The notes beneath the pieces are model-generated. The model was not told the origin of the DNA and ran no database searches. It saw nothing but the letters and a program-made list of their open reading frames with translations. The translations under genes and the position numbers were made by a program. Source: Ophiura sarsii (taxonomy: Eukaryota > Echinodermata > Ophiuroidea > Amphilepidida > Ophiuridae). From it: a DNA stretch of 64,000 nt. The number at the start of each line of letters is the position of its first letter. The stretch's first letter is position 1. Of the stretch, positions 45,739-56,477 are shown one piece after another. The DNA lies in contig CM069443.1 in the NCBI GenBank assembly GCA_035610835.1, positions 64,203,577 through 64,267,576 of the forward strand, in the 5' to 3' direction.

Positions 45739-48360
45739 CGTTTGGTTTGTCAAAATACGGCACAATTGTAACAGATATATTTGAGTTTTACGGTCACCTT
45801 CAAGGTGGAAACTCCAAATTAAACACATAAAACACAGAACAGAGATGATCTTTTTCCGTCGACTATAATAATATAAAATAAGCCTAACCACCAACCCCAA
45901 ATGTTAAGCCAAGCCGCACGCATTAATTTCAGGTACTTGCAATGGCCATACAGCACGGGGCGTAAACGGCTCTCACCACCGCCGCGCTACGGTCATGTTC
46001 AGCCAAGCACGCATAATAATTCCAGGTAGGCCGTAGGGCCAACTTGCAAGGGAAATAACCACGGGCACATCACCGCATAGAGGCAGGACACCCGTCGCGC
46101 AGTGGCGCCTTGGTATGTTCAGCCAAACACAGGCACGCATATCCCGTGCCGAATTTGATGACCCAGTTGCGTTATAGTATTGTAAAATCCCTACCACCGG
46201 CAAGTATAATTGTAGTCCCTGCCACCAGTAAAATATGGAAAGGCCCACTGCCCCATCACATTGAACAAGCGCCCTAATAATACTTCAAGCCGAGGAGTGT
46301 TTGCTTGAAAAATATATAATATATAATTTGTTTGGAAATTTTAGTCCGTAGATGTATAATTTACACATGATAGGCCTACTAACAAGTAGTCCGTATCCAA
46401 TTAAAGTTACAGCGTCCATATATTTCTATACTTTAATCTTTACCAAAAGGGGTTACCCCGGTACAAACCGTCATATTCCCACCATCCATTTTTGTCACTG
46501 ATTTCTCTATCATCATGCATGCATCGGGAGTTTAATTAATTTGTTTGGTATGGTACGGGGGGGGGGGGGACCTGCAACTTCACGTGCAAATGAGTACCGA
46601 CCAAATAATCTTTTGGTTTATCATAATACGGCACAATTGTAACAGATATATTTGAGTTTTACGGTCATCTTCAAGGTGGAAACTCCAAATTAAACACATA
46701 AAACACAGAACAGAGATGATCTTTTTCCGTCGACTATAATAATATAAAATAAGCCTAACCACCAACCCCAAATGTTAAGCCAAGCCGCACGCATTAATTT
46801 CAGGTACTTGCAATGGCCATACAGCACGGGCGTTAACGGCTCTCACCACCGCCGCGCTACGGTCATGTTCTGCCAAGCACGCATAATAATTCCAGGTAGG
46901 CCGTAGGGCCAACTTGCAAGGGAAATAACCACGGGCACATCACCGCATAGAGGCAGGACACCCGTCGCGCAGTGGCGCCTCGGTGTTCAGCCAAACACAG
47001 GCACGCATATCCCGTGCCGAATTTGATGACCCAGTTGCGTTATACTTATAGTATTGTAAAATCCCTACCACCGGCAAGTATTGTAGTCCCTGCCACCAGT
47101 AAAATATGGAAAGGCCCACGGCCCCATATTGAACAAGCGCCCTAATAATACTTCAAGCCGAGGAGTGTTTGCTTGAAAAATATATAATATATAATTTTTT
47201 TGGAAATTTGAGTCCGTAGATGTATAATTTACACATGATAGGCCTACAAACGTAAACAAGTAGTCCGTGTCCAAATTAAAGTTACAGCGTCCATATTTCT
47301 ATACTTTAATCTTTACCAAAAGGGGTTACCCCGGTACAAACCGTCATATTCCCACCATCCATTTTTGTCACTTATTTCTCTACCATCAGTGTTCAGCAGA
47401 GCTCAGAGTTTTTATTAACCAAACATATAATCATCATGCATGCATCGGGAGTTTAATTAATTTGTTTGGTATGGTACGGGGGGAAACCTGCAACTTCACG
47501 CTATGAATTATACCCACCAGCCCCTTGGATTACCCCCCCCGTGCATAACTTAACCATATCCCTGGGCCATCGGCGCCCGTATACCGGTCGTAGATAATTG
47601 GGGTTGTTCTACGGTACGCGCGGGGATAGGGGCCTACTGTATTTGCCGGGTATTTTGACTACCACTCAGGGGTTTAAAACAGAAACCCTGTTCTACGGGC
47701 CCGGCGAATTTATTAACCGTGTCCGTATTAAACTAACATTTGGCCAAACACTGTATACATTGCTGTACATCCCAATGTACATGTGCATGTGTTTACTATA
47801 TAACCTTTACTCGTCAATGCTGAGACTAGGTATAATTATTAGTCTCAGGGCAAAGGTATCACACGTTTGTTACGGTAAATAACATCGCGGCCCGGCCGAC
47901 ACATTTTTAAAGAAATTAGTGAAAAGAACTTTACGTGCAAATGATTACCGACCAAATAATCTTTTGGTTTGTCAAAATACGGCACAATTGTAACATATAT
48001 ATTTGAGCTTTACGGTCATCTTCAAGGTGGAAACTCCAAATTAAACATATAAAACACAGAACAGAGATGATCTTTTTCCGTCGACTATAATAATAAGCCT
48101 AACCACCAACCCCAAATGTAAAGCCAAGCCGCGCGCAATAATTTCAGGTACTTGCAGTGACCATACAGCACGGGGCGTTAACGGGTCTCACAACCACCGT
48201 GCTACGTCATGTCAGCCAAGCACGCATAATAATTCGGCCTACTTGCAATGGAAATAACCACGGGCACATCACCGCATAAGAGGCAGGACACCCGTCGCGC
48301 AGTGACGCCTTGGTATGTTCAGCCAAACACAGGCACGCATATCCCGTGCCGAATTTCCCC
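45739..48360. repeat. Three large direct repeats inside the large element
   Basis: Units starting at TTTGGTTTGTCAAAATACGG near 45739, 46612 and 47963. They share CTTCAAGGTGGAAACTCC, GATCTTTTTCCGTCGACTAT and AACACAGGCACGCATATCCC. Spacing is about 873 bp then 1351 bp, the latter with an extra block (47510-47935) containing a MITE D end at 47679. Confidence 0.85.
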
Positions 48361-48594
48361 CGTGCCTCTCCCGGCTATTAGTTGCGGAGTGTCGATAGTC
48401 GCTTATAAATTAATTATTAAAACATGACTAATAAACAAAGGAAAGTGCATATCCGTGTATAAGGAACCAAAATATCCAACGATCACAATATTAAGAGAAG
48501 AAACACATATAACAACTATTCAATCACTGTCAAAAGCCAACAAAATTAACACCAGTCGTATTATAATTTCTTTTAATTGGTTCAAGTTCTGCTT

Positions 48595-48930
48595 ATCACT
48601 CGCAATCGGCATACATTAAAATGTATTTTCTCACTTTGAAAACCGTGCTATCGGCATACAGTAAAATGTATTTTCTCACTTTGAAAACCGTGCTAAACGC
48701 ACATGTTCGATTGTATGAGAAATAATTACACACATATATATCGAACAGTTCGAACTTGTAATCATTGTTACGATATTTAATGTACATGTATACCCAACAA
48801 CATCTTGTGTGCTGTACCGGGGTACATGTACTCATGCATAATAGATTTACAACCGGGCCGCCACACAGAGATCTTGTGTGATCATGTGTGACATTGGGTA
48901 TGCATGATAGATTTACCACCGGCCGCACTG
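48595..48930. repeat. Two short tandem duplications
   Basis: 48610-48700: AAAATGTATTTTCTCACTTT with flanks, twice. 48840-48930: ATAGATTTAC plus CCGGCCGC-type unit, twice. Confidence 0.75.
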
Positions 48931-49384
48931 AGACACAGATTACATTGATCCATCGCTCGTGCTGATTTGCGGTATAAATAGGGAGGCGAGTTTGTACGTA
49001 GGCGAATTTCACGGTGGGCAATACTTACGGGAGGCAACTTGTACAGGAGGCAACATGTACGAGAGGCGAAGTGTCCTGTTTCCATTTTGATATCAGAAGA
49101 ATCCCCATATTTTTCTCATTATGTCCGTCAAATCTTAGGGGCCAGAAATGTTCCATTTAGAAATTAAGGCGAAAATGTGGTGAATTACTGCCAAGGATGG
49201 TGGGTGGGTTAACCACCAACCAGTTTGTGTACGACTCAATGGGCAAATGTTTTGTGACCTTGTGTTTCTAGAAATAGAACCATTGGAGTTATGCAACTCA
49301 AACTTTGGAATGTGCCAATTTTAAGGATGACCTTTCATGTAAAATAGAAAACATCAAGTTGAAAATTGGGGTCAATAATCGGAA

Positions 49385-49541
49385 CATCTACCTTTAAAAA
49401 ACATTTATTTAAGCAGAATATGATATATTTTTGACAATTTGGGTCAAATTTAAATCTAAAAATCATCTACCTTTAAAAAACATTTATTTAAGCAGAATAT
49501 GATATATTTTTGACAATTTGGGTCAAATTTAAATCTAAAAA
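49385..49541 (+). repeat. Direct duplication of about 79 bp
   Basis: ATCTACCTTTAAAAAACATT ... AATTTAAATCTAAAAAT occurs twice in a row with almost no differences. Confidence 0.92.
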
Positions 49542-49773
49542 TAAAAAATTGCGACCTTAAGTTTTGATATTTTAGGGTCTGCGCTGAGGGCAAGTCCTAG
49601 GCAACAACACTTTCGTGTGCCTAACTCTACCACGCCATAGACCATACACCACAATATACCTTTCTTAAACACATTGCAAATGGCTTGCGTGCATTTTGTT
49701 CAGTTTTACATACTATAGTTGGATTTATAATTGAACGAACACATTGAAGCAGCGTTTTGCCGCTTGCGTACAT

Positions 49774-50350
49774 TGCGTCATAGATAATTGACACAGGGAT
49801 GGTTAAGTCCCAGATTATCTACATTGAAATGGTGTGTGGAGCCGATCTATGTCTGTTTTGCAAACACCTGTATGACTAGCATTTTTGAAAAGCCCGGTAA
49901 ACAGAACGGGTATTGATAGTTTATTGCGGCAACTACAGTATCTAATACTGGCTAACGGGATACATAAAATAAGTTTGATAAAAAAAACAATGGTGAAAGT
50001 TAAGATACTTCTAATATTTGAAACATAACAATTTAATACACGCATTCACCGATGCGATAGATGTAACGCTATGTGTGAAGTTTATAGACACTTATTTCAC
50101 CCAGTTTTCTATTACACGTAAACTCGACCCATGATTAGCGCGATGGACAATAGCACTTTTTTTAAATTGATTCCTAGCGATTTCATGCATCTGGGAACGA
50201 GAGTGGCGTATTATTTATAGATGTCAAGAAGTTATTTCATGACAGGGGCGAAAGTCTACGGCTTTTGTGTTGAGCGACCTTGGTCCGAAACATACATTGC
50301 TTCAAACAAAACACCCACTTGACCATCCCTGTGTCGATTATCTATGATTG
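49774..50350. mobile_element. Foldback element with CAGGGATGGT ends
   Basis: Left ATAGATAATTGACACAGGGA, right TCCCTGTGTCGATTATCTAT; about 575 bp, inverted arms about 30-40 bp. Confidence 0.75.
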
Positions 50351-50845
50351 CATGTAATCATAAGCGTGAACATTTTGGGGTGTACAAGGCTTTAGTTTTT
50401 AAAAGTTTAATCATACTAACTAAAGTTGAATGAGTGGACACAACTGAATTTCTCAAAAAAAAGTTAGAAAGCTGGTGTGTTCTTTCCAACATATCACATT
50501 TGTTTATTTATTTGTAGCAATTGCCTGTTTTATTGCCCATGCCCAGCCACTTAAGAATGTGGGGAGGACTCATTCAAAACGTGCCAAATTCCCCACTATT
50601 TTGCACTCAAGACAGCAACTCTGTCGTGTGTTAAATGAATTATGACAACTATAGTGTAGCATGATTGCTCTATTAAGTATTATAGACTTGTGAGCACAAA
50701 ATAGTGATGATTTGGGCACATTCAAAAAGAGACCTCTCCCAGACTCCCATATTCGTCTCAGACAAGTTGATGAGCACTGAAACAAGTAATTGCTACATTT
50801 GTTGTCATCAATAAAATCATTGGAAAGACAAACATCAGCTTTCTA
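50351..50845. other. Intergenic, no gene seen
   Basis: AT-rich, nothing recognised. Confidence 0.4.
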
Positions 50846-50849
50846 CAGG

Positions 50850-51035
50850 AGAATTAATTTCGTAACCAACTGCGCGAATCCGTTGGGATTCTCGTGGAAA
50901 GATTTTGCGAGAATCCATGGATTCTCGCCAATTTTGAGAATCCATGGATTATTGCGAAATTAATGAAAATAATATCAAGAATAAGGCTATAAGCTTGCAC
51001 AACTTCCAAATTCGGCATGTTTGCACAACACAAAT
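50850..51035. repeat. Partial copy of the MITE at 19375-19720
   Basis: Shares GCGAGAATCCATGGATTCTC, GATTATTGCGAAATTAATG and CTATAAGCTTGCACAACTT with 19390-19545. The far end is missing. Confidence 0.75.
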
Positions 51036-51140
51036 AAATATATCGAGAAAAAACACATTTCTGAACATATTTTGCACTAGGCATGTTTTATATAATTCTG
51101 TAATCAGGGGTCAAAACGGGCTAGGAAATAATGCCAAAAG

Positions 51141-51449
51141 CAGTAGCGTAGCCAGCGGGGGGGGGGGGGGGGGGAGGGGGGCAGACTGCCCCCGGACACC
51201 TAAAATGGGGACGGAGAAGCGGGAAAATGGGAACGAGAAATTGTTCATGTAGTACATTTACTGTGCGATTTTTTTTGGACAGAGCAATTTTATTTTTTTG
51301 GACTGTGCACATTTTTTTGACTTCACCCGCCCCACCCACTTACGTGAAATTCAGGAGGTAAGTGACTAGAATTTTTTGGGGGCAACCTTTTACGAAAATT
51401 TTAGAAATCTTGCCCCCCCCCCCTGAAAAAAATCCTAGCTACGCCACTG
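51141..51449. mobile_element. MITE with CAGTAGCGTAGC ends
   Basis: Left CAGTAGCGTAGCCAGC, right CTAGCTACGCCACTG; G-rich left and C-rich right interiors (G15 and C11 runs). A related right end is at about 30590-30621 (GGCTACGCCACTG). Confidence 0.7.
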
Positions 51450-52220
51450 GTCTGGTCCTCTCTTAAAAATGCTACGCGCCTGGCCAAAAAACACACCGTG
51501 TAGGGTTCTATATTTATAGAATACATGGCAGTACAGGTAACACACCCGGGATGATCCCCTACTCTTTACGATGAGTTCTGCACCTATTTTAACGTGCTCA
51601 GGGTGAGCGTCTGAATACACGAGACCAACAGCTTTACGTGACACTCTAAAACGCCGGCGCACTTACATTCACTGTATAGACCTGCACATTGTTCACACTT
51701 CAGTGAGTGGGGTAATTGTTCACAGTGAATGGGGTAGAGGAGAAATTCTACAATTAAATCTGATTATCAAACCAAAGAAAGAGAATCTGATAAACTAACC
51801 CTACTGAACTAAGATGTGATTGTAGAATTGACGCAATTATGGATGTTTAGTAAAAGAAATTTATCAGTAGCGGGACCCCAGTGTACAAATTCTCAACAAA
51901 TTAGTGAGACTTGTGATTTATTGTTTTAAACTTGAGGCAGTTTAACATCAAGTAATTTATGGCAAGTATAAATTTGCATGTATCTTCTGTACAAATGCCA
52001 GGGTGCTTGTACTTAACACTCGAAGATTGAGGGCCTGTTTAACAACATTTTGCCCTAGCCGTGTTCATTTCCCAGTCTGCCCTTGATGAAAGATGATAAT
52101 TGGAACCATCGAACCTTACAACACACTAAAACGACTATTAACCACCCTAACCTCTGCGGTTATGTTTTTGTGCGTATCGGGTAGAGGGGAGAAAAGTACT
52201 ATTTTTTAACCCGAAAAATC
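51450..52220. other. Intergenic, no gene seen
   Basis: No repeat pair or coding segment recognised. Confidence 0.4.
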
Positions 52221-52225
52221 ACCAA

Positions 52226-52298
52226 GCATCCCGGGATTTGATCGCGGGACCATCCGCACCTAAGTCTTGTCCCTCTACCGATTGAGCTAAACTCCCAG
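52226..52298 (-). repeat. tRNA-like SINE head or pseudogene
   Basis: Minus strand GGGAGTTTAGCTCAATCGGT (A box), then a B-box-like GCGATCAAATCCCGG. The anticodon arm does not pair, so it is not a working tRNA. Confidence 0.55.
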
Positions 52299-52479
52299 CG
52301 CATATGCAGGCAGCAACTTCCTGCCCACATATGCCTGTGGTAGGTGACGTCATCGAGGCAATGCAGCAGCACGTGCGTGGAGATAGTTTCTGGTTGTAAG
52401 GTTTTGTAAGATTTAGCAGGGTTTAGGGTTAGTCCATCCCAAAGACAATAGAGAAGCGTTTCGGAACAGCAGTTCTATT

Positions 52480-52795
52480 TTTATGTTACTTGTGCGACAA
52501 AATCTACGTTGGTGAAACAGTTCGTAACGAGGCTAAATGAACACAAGAAAGCAAGCGACAAATAGTTGACGAGAGCCAATGGAAAGCAAGCAACAAAAAG
52601 TTCACGAGAGCCAACAGAAAAGATTCTGTGACGGAACAACATAAATCGGCTGTCACTGACCACATCACACAAGAGAACCACACCATTGACTGGGAAGGGG
52701 CAATGATTCTTGACAAAGAATACGACAAACTGAAGCGATGGATCCATTTGGATACACAGACTTGGGGGCCAACCGCAACAAGGGTATTTGTTCTC
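52480..52795 (+). pseudogene. Relic of a Penelope-type GIY-YIG endonuclease C-terminus
   Basis: In successive frames: DKIYVGETVR, then (frame change) TRLNEHKKAS, then EQHKSAVTDHITQENHTIDW and EGAMILDKEYDKLKRWIH. KIYVGET..TRLNEH and the ..DHI.QENH.IDWE...ILD.E....RW.. pattern are what I know from GIY-YIG domains of Penelope-like retroelements. At least one frameshift, stops and an internal 40-bp duplication (AAGCAAGC.ACAAA.AGTT) show it is dead. No reverse transcriptase part seen upstream. Confidence 0.68.
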
Positions 52796-52920
52796 TAAAT
52801 CATGTCTACGATCCACTGAGCTTCCTGGGACCGAGAATGTGAACAAATCTTGCGCGGTAAAACAAGTGGATCAAGTCATTATCGAAGAAGTCTTCTGAGC
52901 GGAAAGACGAACCTGTCTAA

Positions 52921-53861
52921 ATGTGAGTAACGTAACATAATGGGTTTGTTTGTTCAACAAAGTGTCACCAAAATTTCTATCTACAATCCTGATGAACTTG
53001 TTCAAAGATCAAAGCATCCTTTAGAATATTGTCTAAGAAAATATAAAATTTTGTCCTTCAGTGACTTCTGACCAAGTCGTTTATCTGGTACCTTTTAATT
53101 CTTTTGATTACACACATTATAGTGTCTGTTTTGCTTCTATGATGGCAATAACCTGGGTCTGTTTAATTTTTCTTTACGCTAAATCTTGTAGTTGCCATCA
53201 TAATGCTCTTTGCCATTTTTCATTATTATTTTAACTTTTTTTTTTTTTAGGGGGGGGGGGGACCATTTTGAAATGAATTGGTAAATCTGAGATATACATT
53301 TAATGAGCAAATTCCTTCTCCGTAGTTTGATACTTCATTCATAAAAATTGAGAGAAAGTGTTGAAGTTATGATTGTTTTCAACGACCACAACTACCAAAA
53401 CAATAAGTTCACTAAAATTGGGTTTCTCTGTGATATCATTGATTAGGGATTGATTGTTCATAACAAAAATTAGGGGTTATAACTTAAAAGGGGGATCAAG
53501 AAAAAACACCCTATTTTGGGGTTAGCAAAAAAAATAGATGTCCATTGCTCAATTTGTTCCAACTCCCCTCCCCACAAAAGTATTTATGAACACTCCCTTA
53601 GTGTGTGATTTAGCACTGGTATCGGCCTCTTTATTGTCCTCATTTACTGATATTCCATTTAAAATTAAGCTCACTTGCGATACATTTACCCCCGTGATAC
53701 ACAGTCCCGCGAGCCCTGGGAAACTCGCCAGGATTTTTACGAGTTACTTTTCTTGCCTCTTAATTGATTCCCTGCTGTGACTAATTTGTCACATTTGAAA
53801 CAATAAATCGAATTGGTGTTAGTTAACCAATGTAGCCTACAATTAGAAGTTCGTAAATATA
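52921..53861. other. Intergenic, no gene seen
   Basis: G10 run at about 53252-53261; otherwise AT-rich. Confidence 0.4.
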
Positions 53862-54885
53862 CAGGGTGAATCAAAAAACATTGTGCACGATTTGAAGCGG
53901 CCATTTGACCTTGATGCATGCATTGAACCATGGATTTTTTGTTGTTTGTAGAAAGCGTTGTTAATCTAGTTTATCCTCCCAAAGTATGAAAGTAATCGAA
54001 TTAAAAATAAGCAAACTGTGGCAAGTTTCGTAAACTGACCGTGTTTTTCGCCATTCCAATGGGATTTACACAGTTACAACATGAATATTGCAGCAGCATG
54101 ATGATATGGAGTGAGAGTCTACAAGAAAGGTATTGTTGTGCCTGTAATTTATTACAGGTTCCTGGTATATTAAATGAGCCAAAGGTGGTAAAACATTGTA
54201 GAAATAAATAATACATTTGCCTTTAGGTTGACACGGTATGAGTTACGTTCTTCTGCTAAAGGTTTTTTTTTTAAGGCATACAATAAAATGTTAGCTTCCT
54301 TGCAATTCAAAATAGAAATCATTTAGTAGTTTGCTGATATTAAGTTTTGAGAATGAAGCCTTCCTTCGACATGGCCACCATTTTGCTGAAAACATGTGTG
54401 TTCCCTGTCCAACATGTTACGAACAGCTCGTCTAACCATTCCCCTGTTGCGGTGTAGCCTGTCACTTTGGCTCTGACACGTGCCTCCACTTCTTGAAGAC
54501 TTCTTGATTTCTTGGTCTGTAACAGGTGATGCTTGTATTCAGATTTGCTTTTTCATTTGACAACTCAGTATCAGACTATTAATTACTTATCCCAGAGTGA
54601 AAGAATGATTTTACAGGAACATTTTGACAATTAATGTGATAATAATGACCATTTTAGCCAAACCAATTTTACTGTGTGTAAATCCCATTGGAATGGCGAA
54701 AAACGCGGTCAGTTTACGAAACTTGCCACAGTTTGCTTATTTTTAATTCGATTACCTTCATACTTTGGGAGGATAAACTAGATTAACAACGCTTTATACA
54801 AACAACAAAAATTCCATGGGTCAATGCACGCATCAAGGTCAAATGGCTGCTCCAAATCGTGCACAATGTTTTTTGATTCACCCTG
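53862..54885. mobile_element. Foldback element, about 215-bp inverted arms, TA target
   Basis: 1024 bp, ends CAGGGTGAATCAAAAAACAT / complement, with TA on both sides. The arms 53862-54076 and 54674-54885 are about 90 percent complementary by eye. No transposase. Tc1/mariner-type target. Confidence 0.88.
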
Positions 54886-55239
54886 TAGATAGTTGTGGTA
54901 GACTATCTTTTGGTATTAATTTTCAAAAGGTAAAATGTTAACATCCTATTTGATATTATGAGTATTGACACTGAAATTATTCCTGCTATAAAAATATGGG
55001 TCAGTAACAATATACCGTTTGTCTACCTCCCGGTGAGTTTGTCTGGAAGTTCAGCGCTAGCAGGGGTAAAGGCTCTGTCATCACTAAACAGATGGCTAGT
55101 TTTTTGCGGTATAGCCACCTAGTTGATATTTTGGGTGACATCAATTGTCTTCAGGTGCAATGCATTTAGATAGCAGTTAAAAAGTGACTTTTTACAGTAT
55201 TTGTATGAGGATAAAGGAGCATTAAGACACGTGGGATTG

Positions 55240-55465
55240 CTCCGGTCAAACCACCGGACGTTTTTTACCAATTCCTTACGCCCTTGTATCCAGAGTTACT
55301 CTCCGATGGAAGTAGCCCGCGGGTTGGAACCGCTTGGTTAGAGTCGGGATATGCCACTAATTAGAACAGCTTTGGTTGGGCCATTTGAACAGGTATTGTG
55401 CTTGGTTGATAATACTACGTGTTGGCTGGAGGGGAACAGCGAGGGCGCATATTACGTCTATGTGT
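55240..55465. repeat. Older dispersed repeat, uninterrupted copy
   Basis: Shares AATTCCTTACGCCC, TCTCCGATGG, AATTAGAACAGCTT and GGTTGATA phrases with 28360-28458 plus 28866-28985, where a MITE splits it. Confidence 0.6.
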
Positions 55466-55472
55466 GATTATG

Positions 55473-55760
55473 CAGTGGGGTCAAGTAAGGCCTATCTTGA
55501 TGGGACTTGGTGGAGGGAAGGGGGTTGCATGCTTTTTTGCTGATTACATTTTCAAGGTCTTTGGAGGTCATTCAAGGTCATCTGGGGTCACTTGATGAAA
55601 GGAAGGGGGTTGCATGTTTTGGGCTGATTAAATTTCAAGGTCATTGGAGGTCATTTAAGGTAATCTGGGGAACAAGTAAGGTCTAACTTAATGTGACTTG
55701 GTGAAGGGAAGGTTTTTTTTTTTTTTTGTTGATTAAATTTGCAAAGTCATTGGATGTCAT
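55473..55760 (+). repeat. Second array of the 15.5-16.9 kb repeat family
   Basis: About two and a half units with GGCCTATCTTGATGGGACTT, GGTGGAGGGAAGGGGG and TTCAAGGTCATCTGGGGT. Confidence 0.85.
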
Positions 55761-56477
55761 CAAGAAATGTGCATCGAGGTTTCAACTTGTAAAATAGGAA
55801 GCAACTTAGAAAATGCTCTTATATGAGCGGTTCAGATTTAATTTCTACAATAGATCGCACAAGAAGGCGGTCGCGAAAGCAGGTGAGACTAGTGGTTCGA
55901 GAACAGCCTTGTTTATGAAAACGGTAGAATAGAACCTCCAAATAACCACCAAAAAAATATGTTGTCTTGGTGCCACAATTAGATGAAAGTGCTTCAAATT
56001 AAAATGTGCAAAATAATTAATTGGAGTAGAATTTCAAACCATTTTCTTATCTCAATCTGTCATGATAAAATCAAAATGTGTGGTAACCACATAAAATTAC
56101 AATTTTGCCAAAATATCAGACCTCGCACCCGCGTGTGTGCGTTTCTTATCAGTGATTGTTGACATAATTGTACATTTATATGTCGAAATTGCAACACTTG
56201 TATAATTGGTGCAGTATATATCGCTAAATTTATCAATTAGATATTAACTATATTTATCATATATAGTGCTAGAAGTAAATGTAACTTGAAATATATATAG
56301 CCATTTGTCTCGTGAGCAGTTAATAATAGAACTCTCTTACTGCTACAAAAACAAATATCAAATTCACTGTCTAGGCGACGTTTAAACGCCAATTGCAAGA
56401 TTTCTCGAACTTGGGGCTCACAAACACAAAAAGTAGTTCAAATCTCTCATCAAAAATCGCTAAAGCATCTGAACATC
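55761..56477 (+). promoter_or_regulatory. Upstream region of the TRIM gene
   Basis: A TATATATAG at about 56293, some 185 bp before the ATG, could be a TATA element. No acceptor is evident just before the ATG, and the frame is open for a short way upstream. Inference only. Confidence 0.3.

Larger units (their letters stand above)
40415..49083. mobile_element. 8.7-kb terminal-inverted-repeat element, no transposase seen
   Basis: 8669 bp between perfect 8-bp flanking copies ATTTTGAT (40407-40414, 49084-49091). Both ends carry about 120 bp of inverted repeat made of a 16-bp period starting GCCTCC (seven units left, six right): left runs ACACTTCGCCTCC... to CGCCTCCCTATTTATTCCGC, right is its complement. 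The outer flanks on both sides are the two halves of a dispersed repeat (intact relative at 14985-15195), which supports a single insertion. An 8-bp duplication fits hAT and some other cut-and-paste groups. No open frame inside exceeds about 100 codons of plausible protein, so it is non-autonomous or decayed. Confidence 0.82.

Noticed and set aside
48596..49021. 141-codon minus-strand open frame
   Set aside because: Lies in short tandem duplications and the terminal repeat of the 8.7-kb element.
52226..52298. Functional tRNA
   Set aside because: Anticodon stem does not pair; A and B boxes alone indicate a SINE or pseudogene.
52481..52846. 121-codon minus-strand open frame
   Set aside because: Antisense shadow of the Penelope-type relic on the plus strand.
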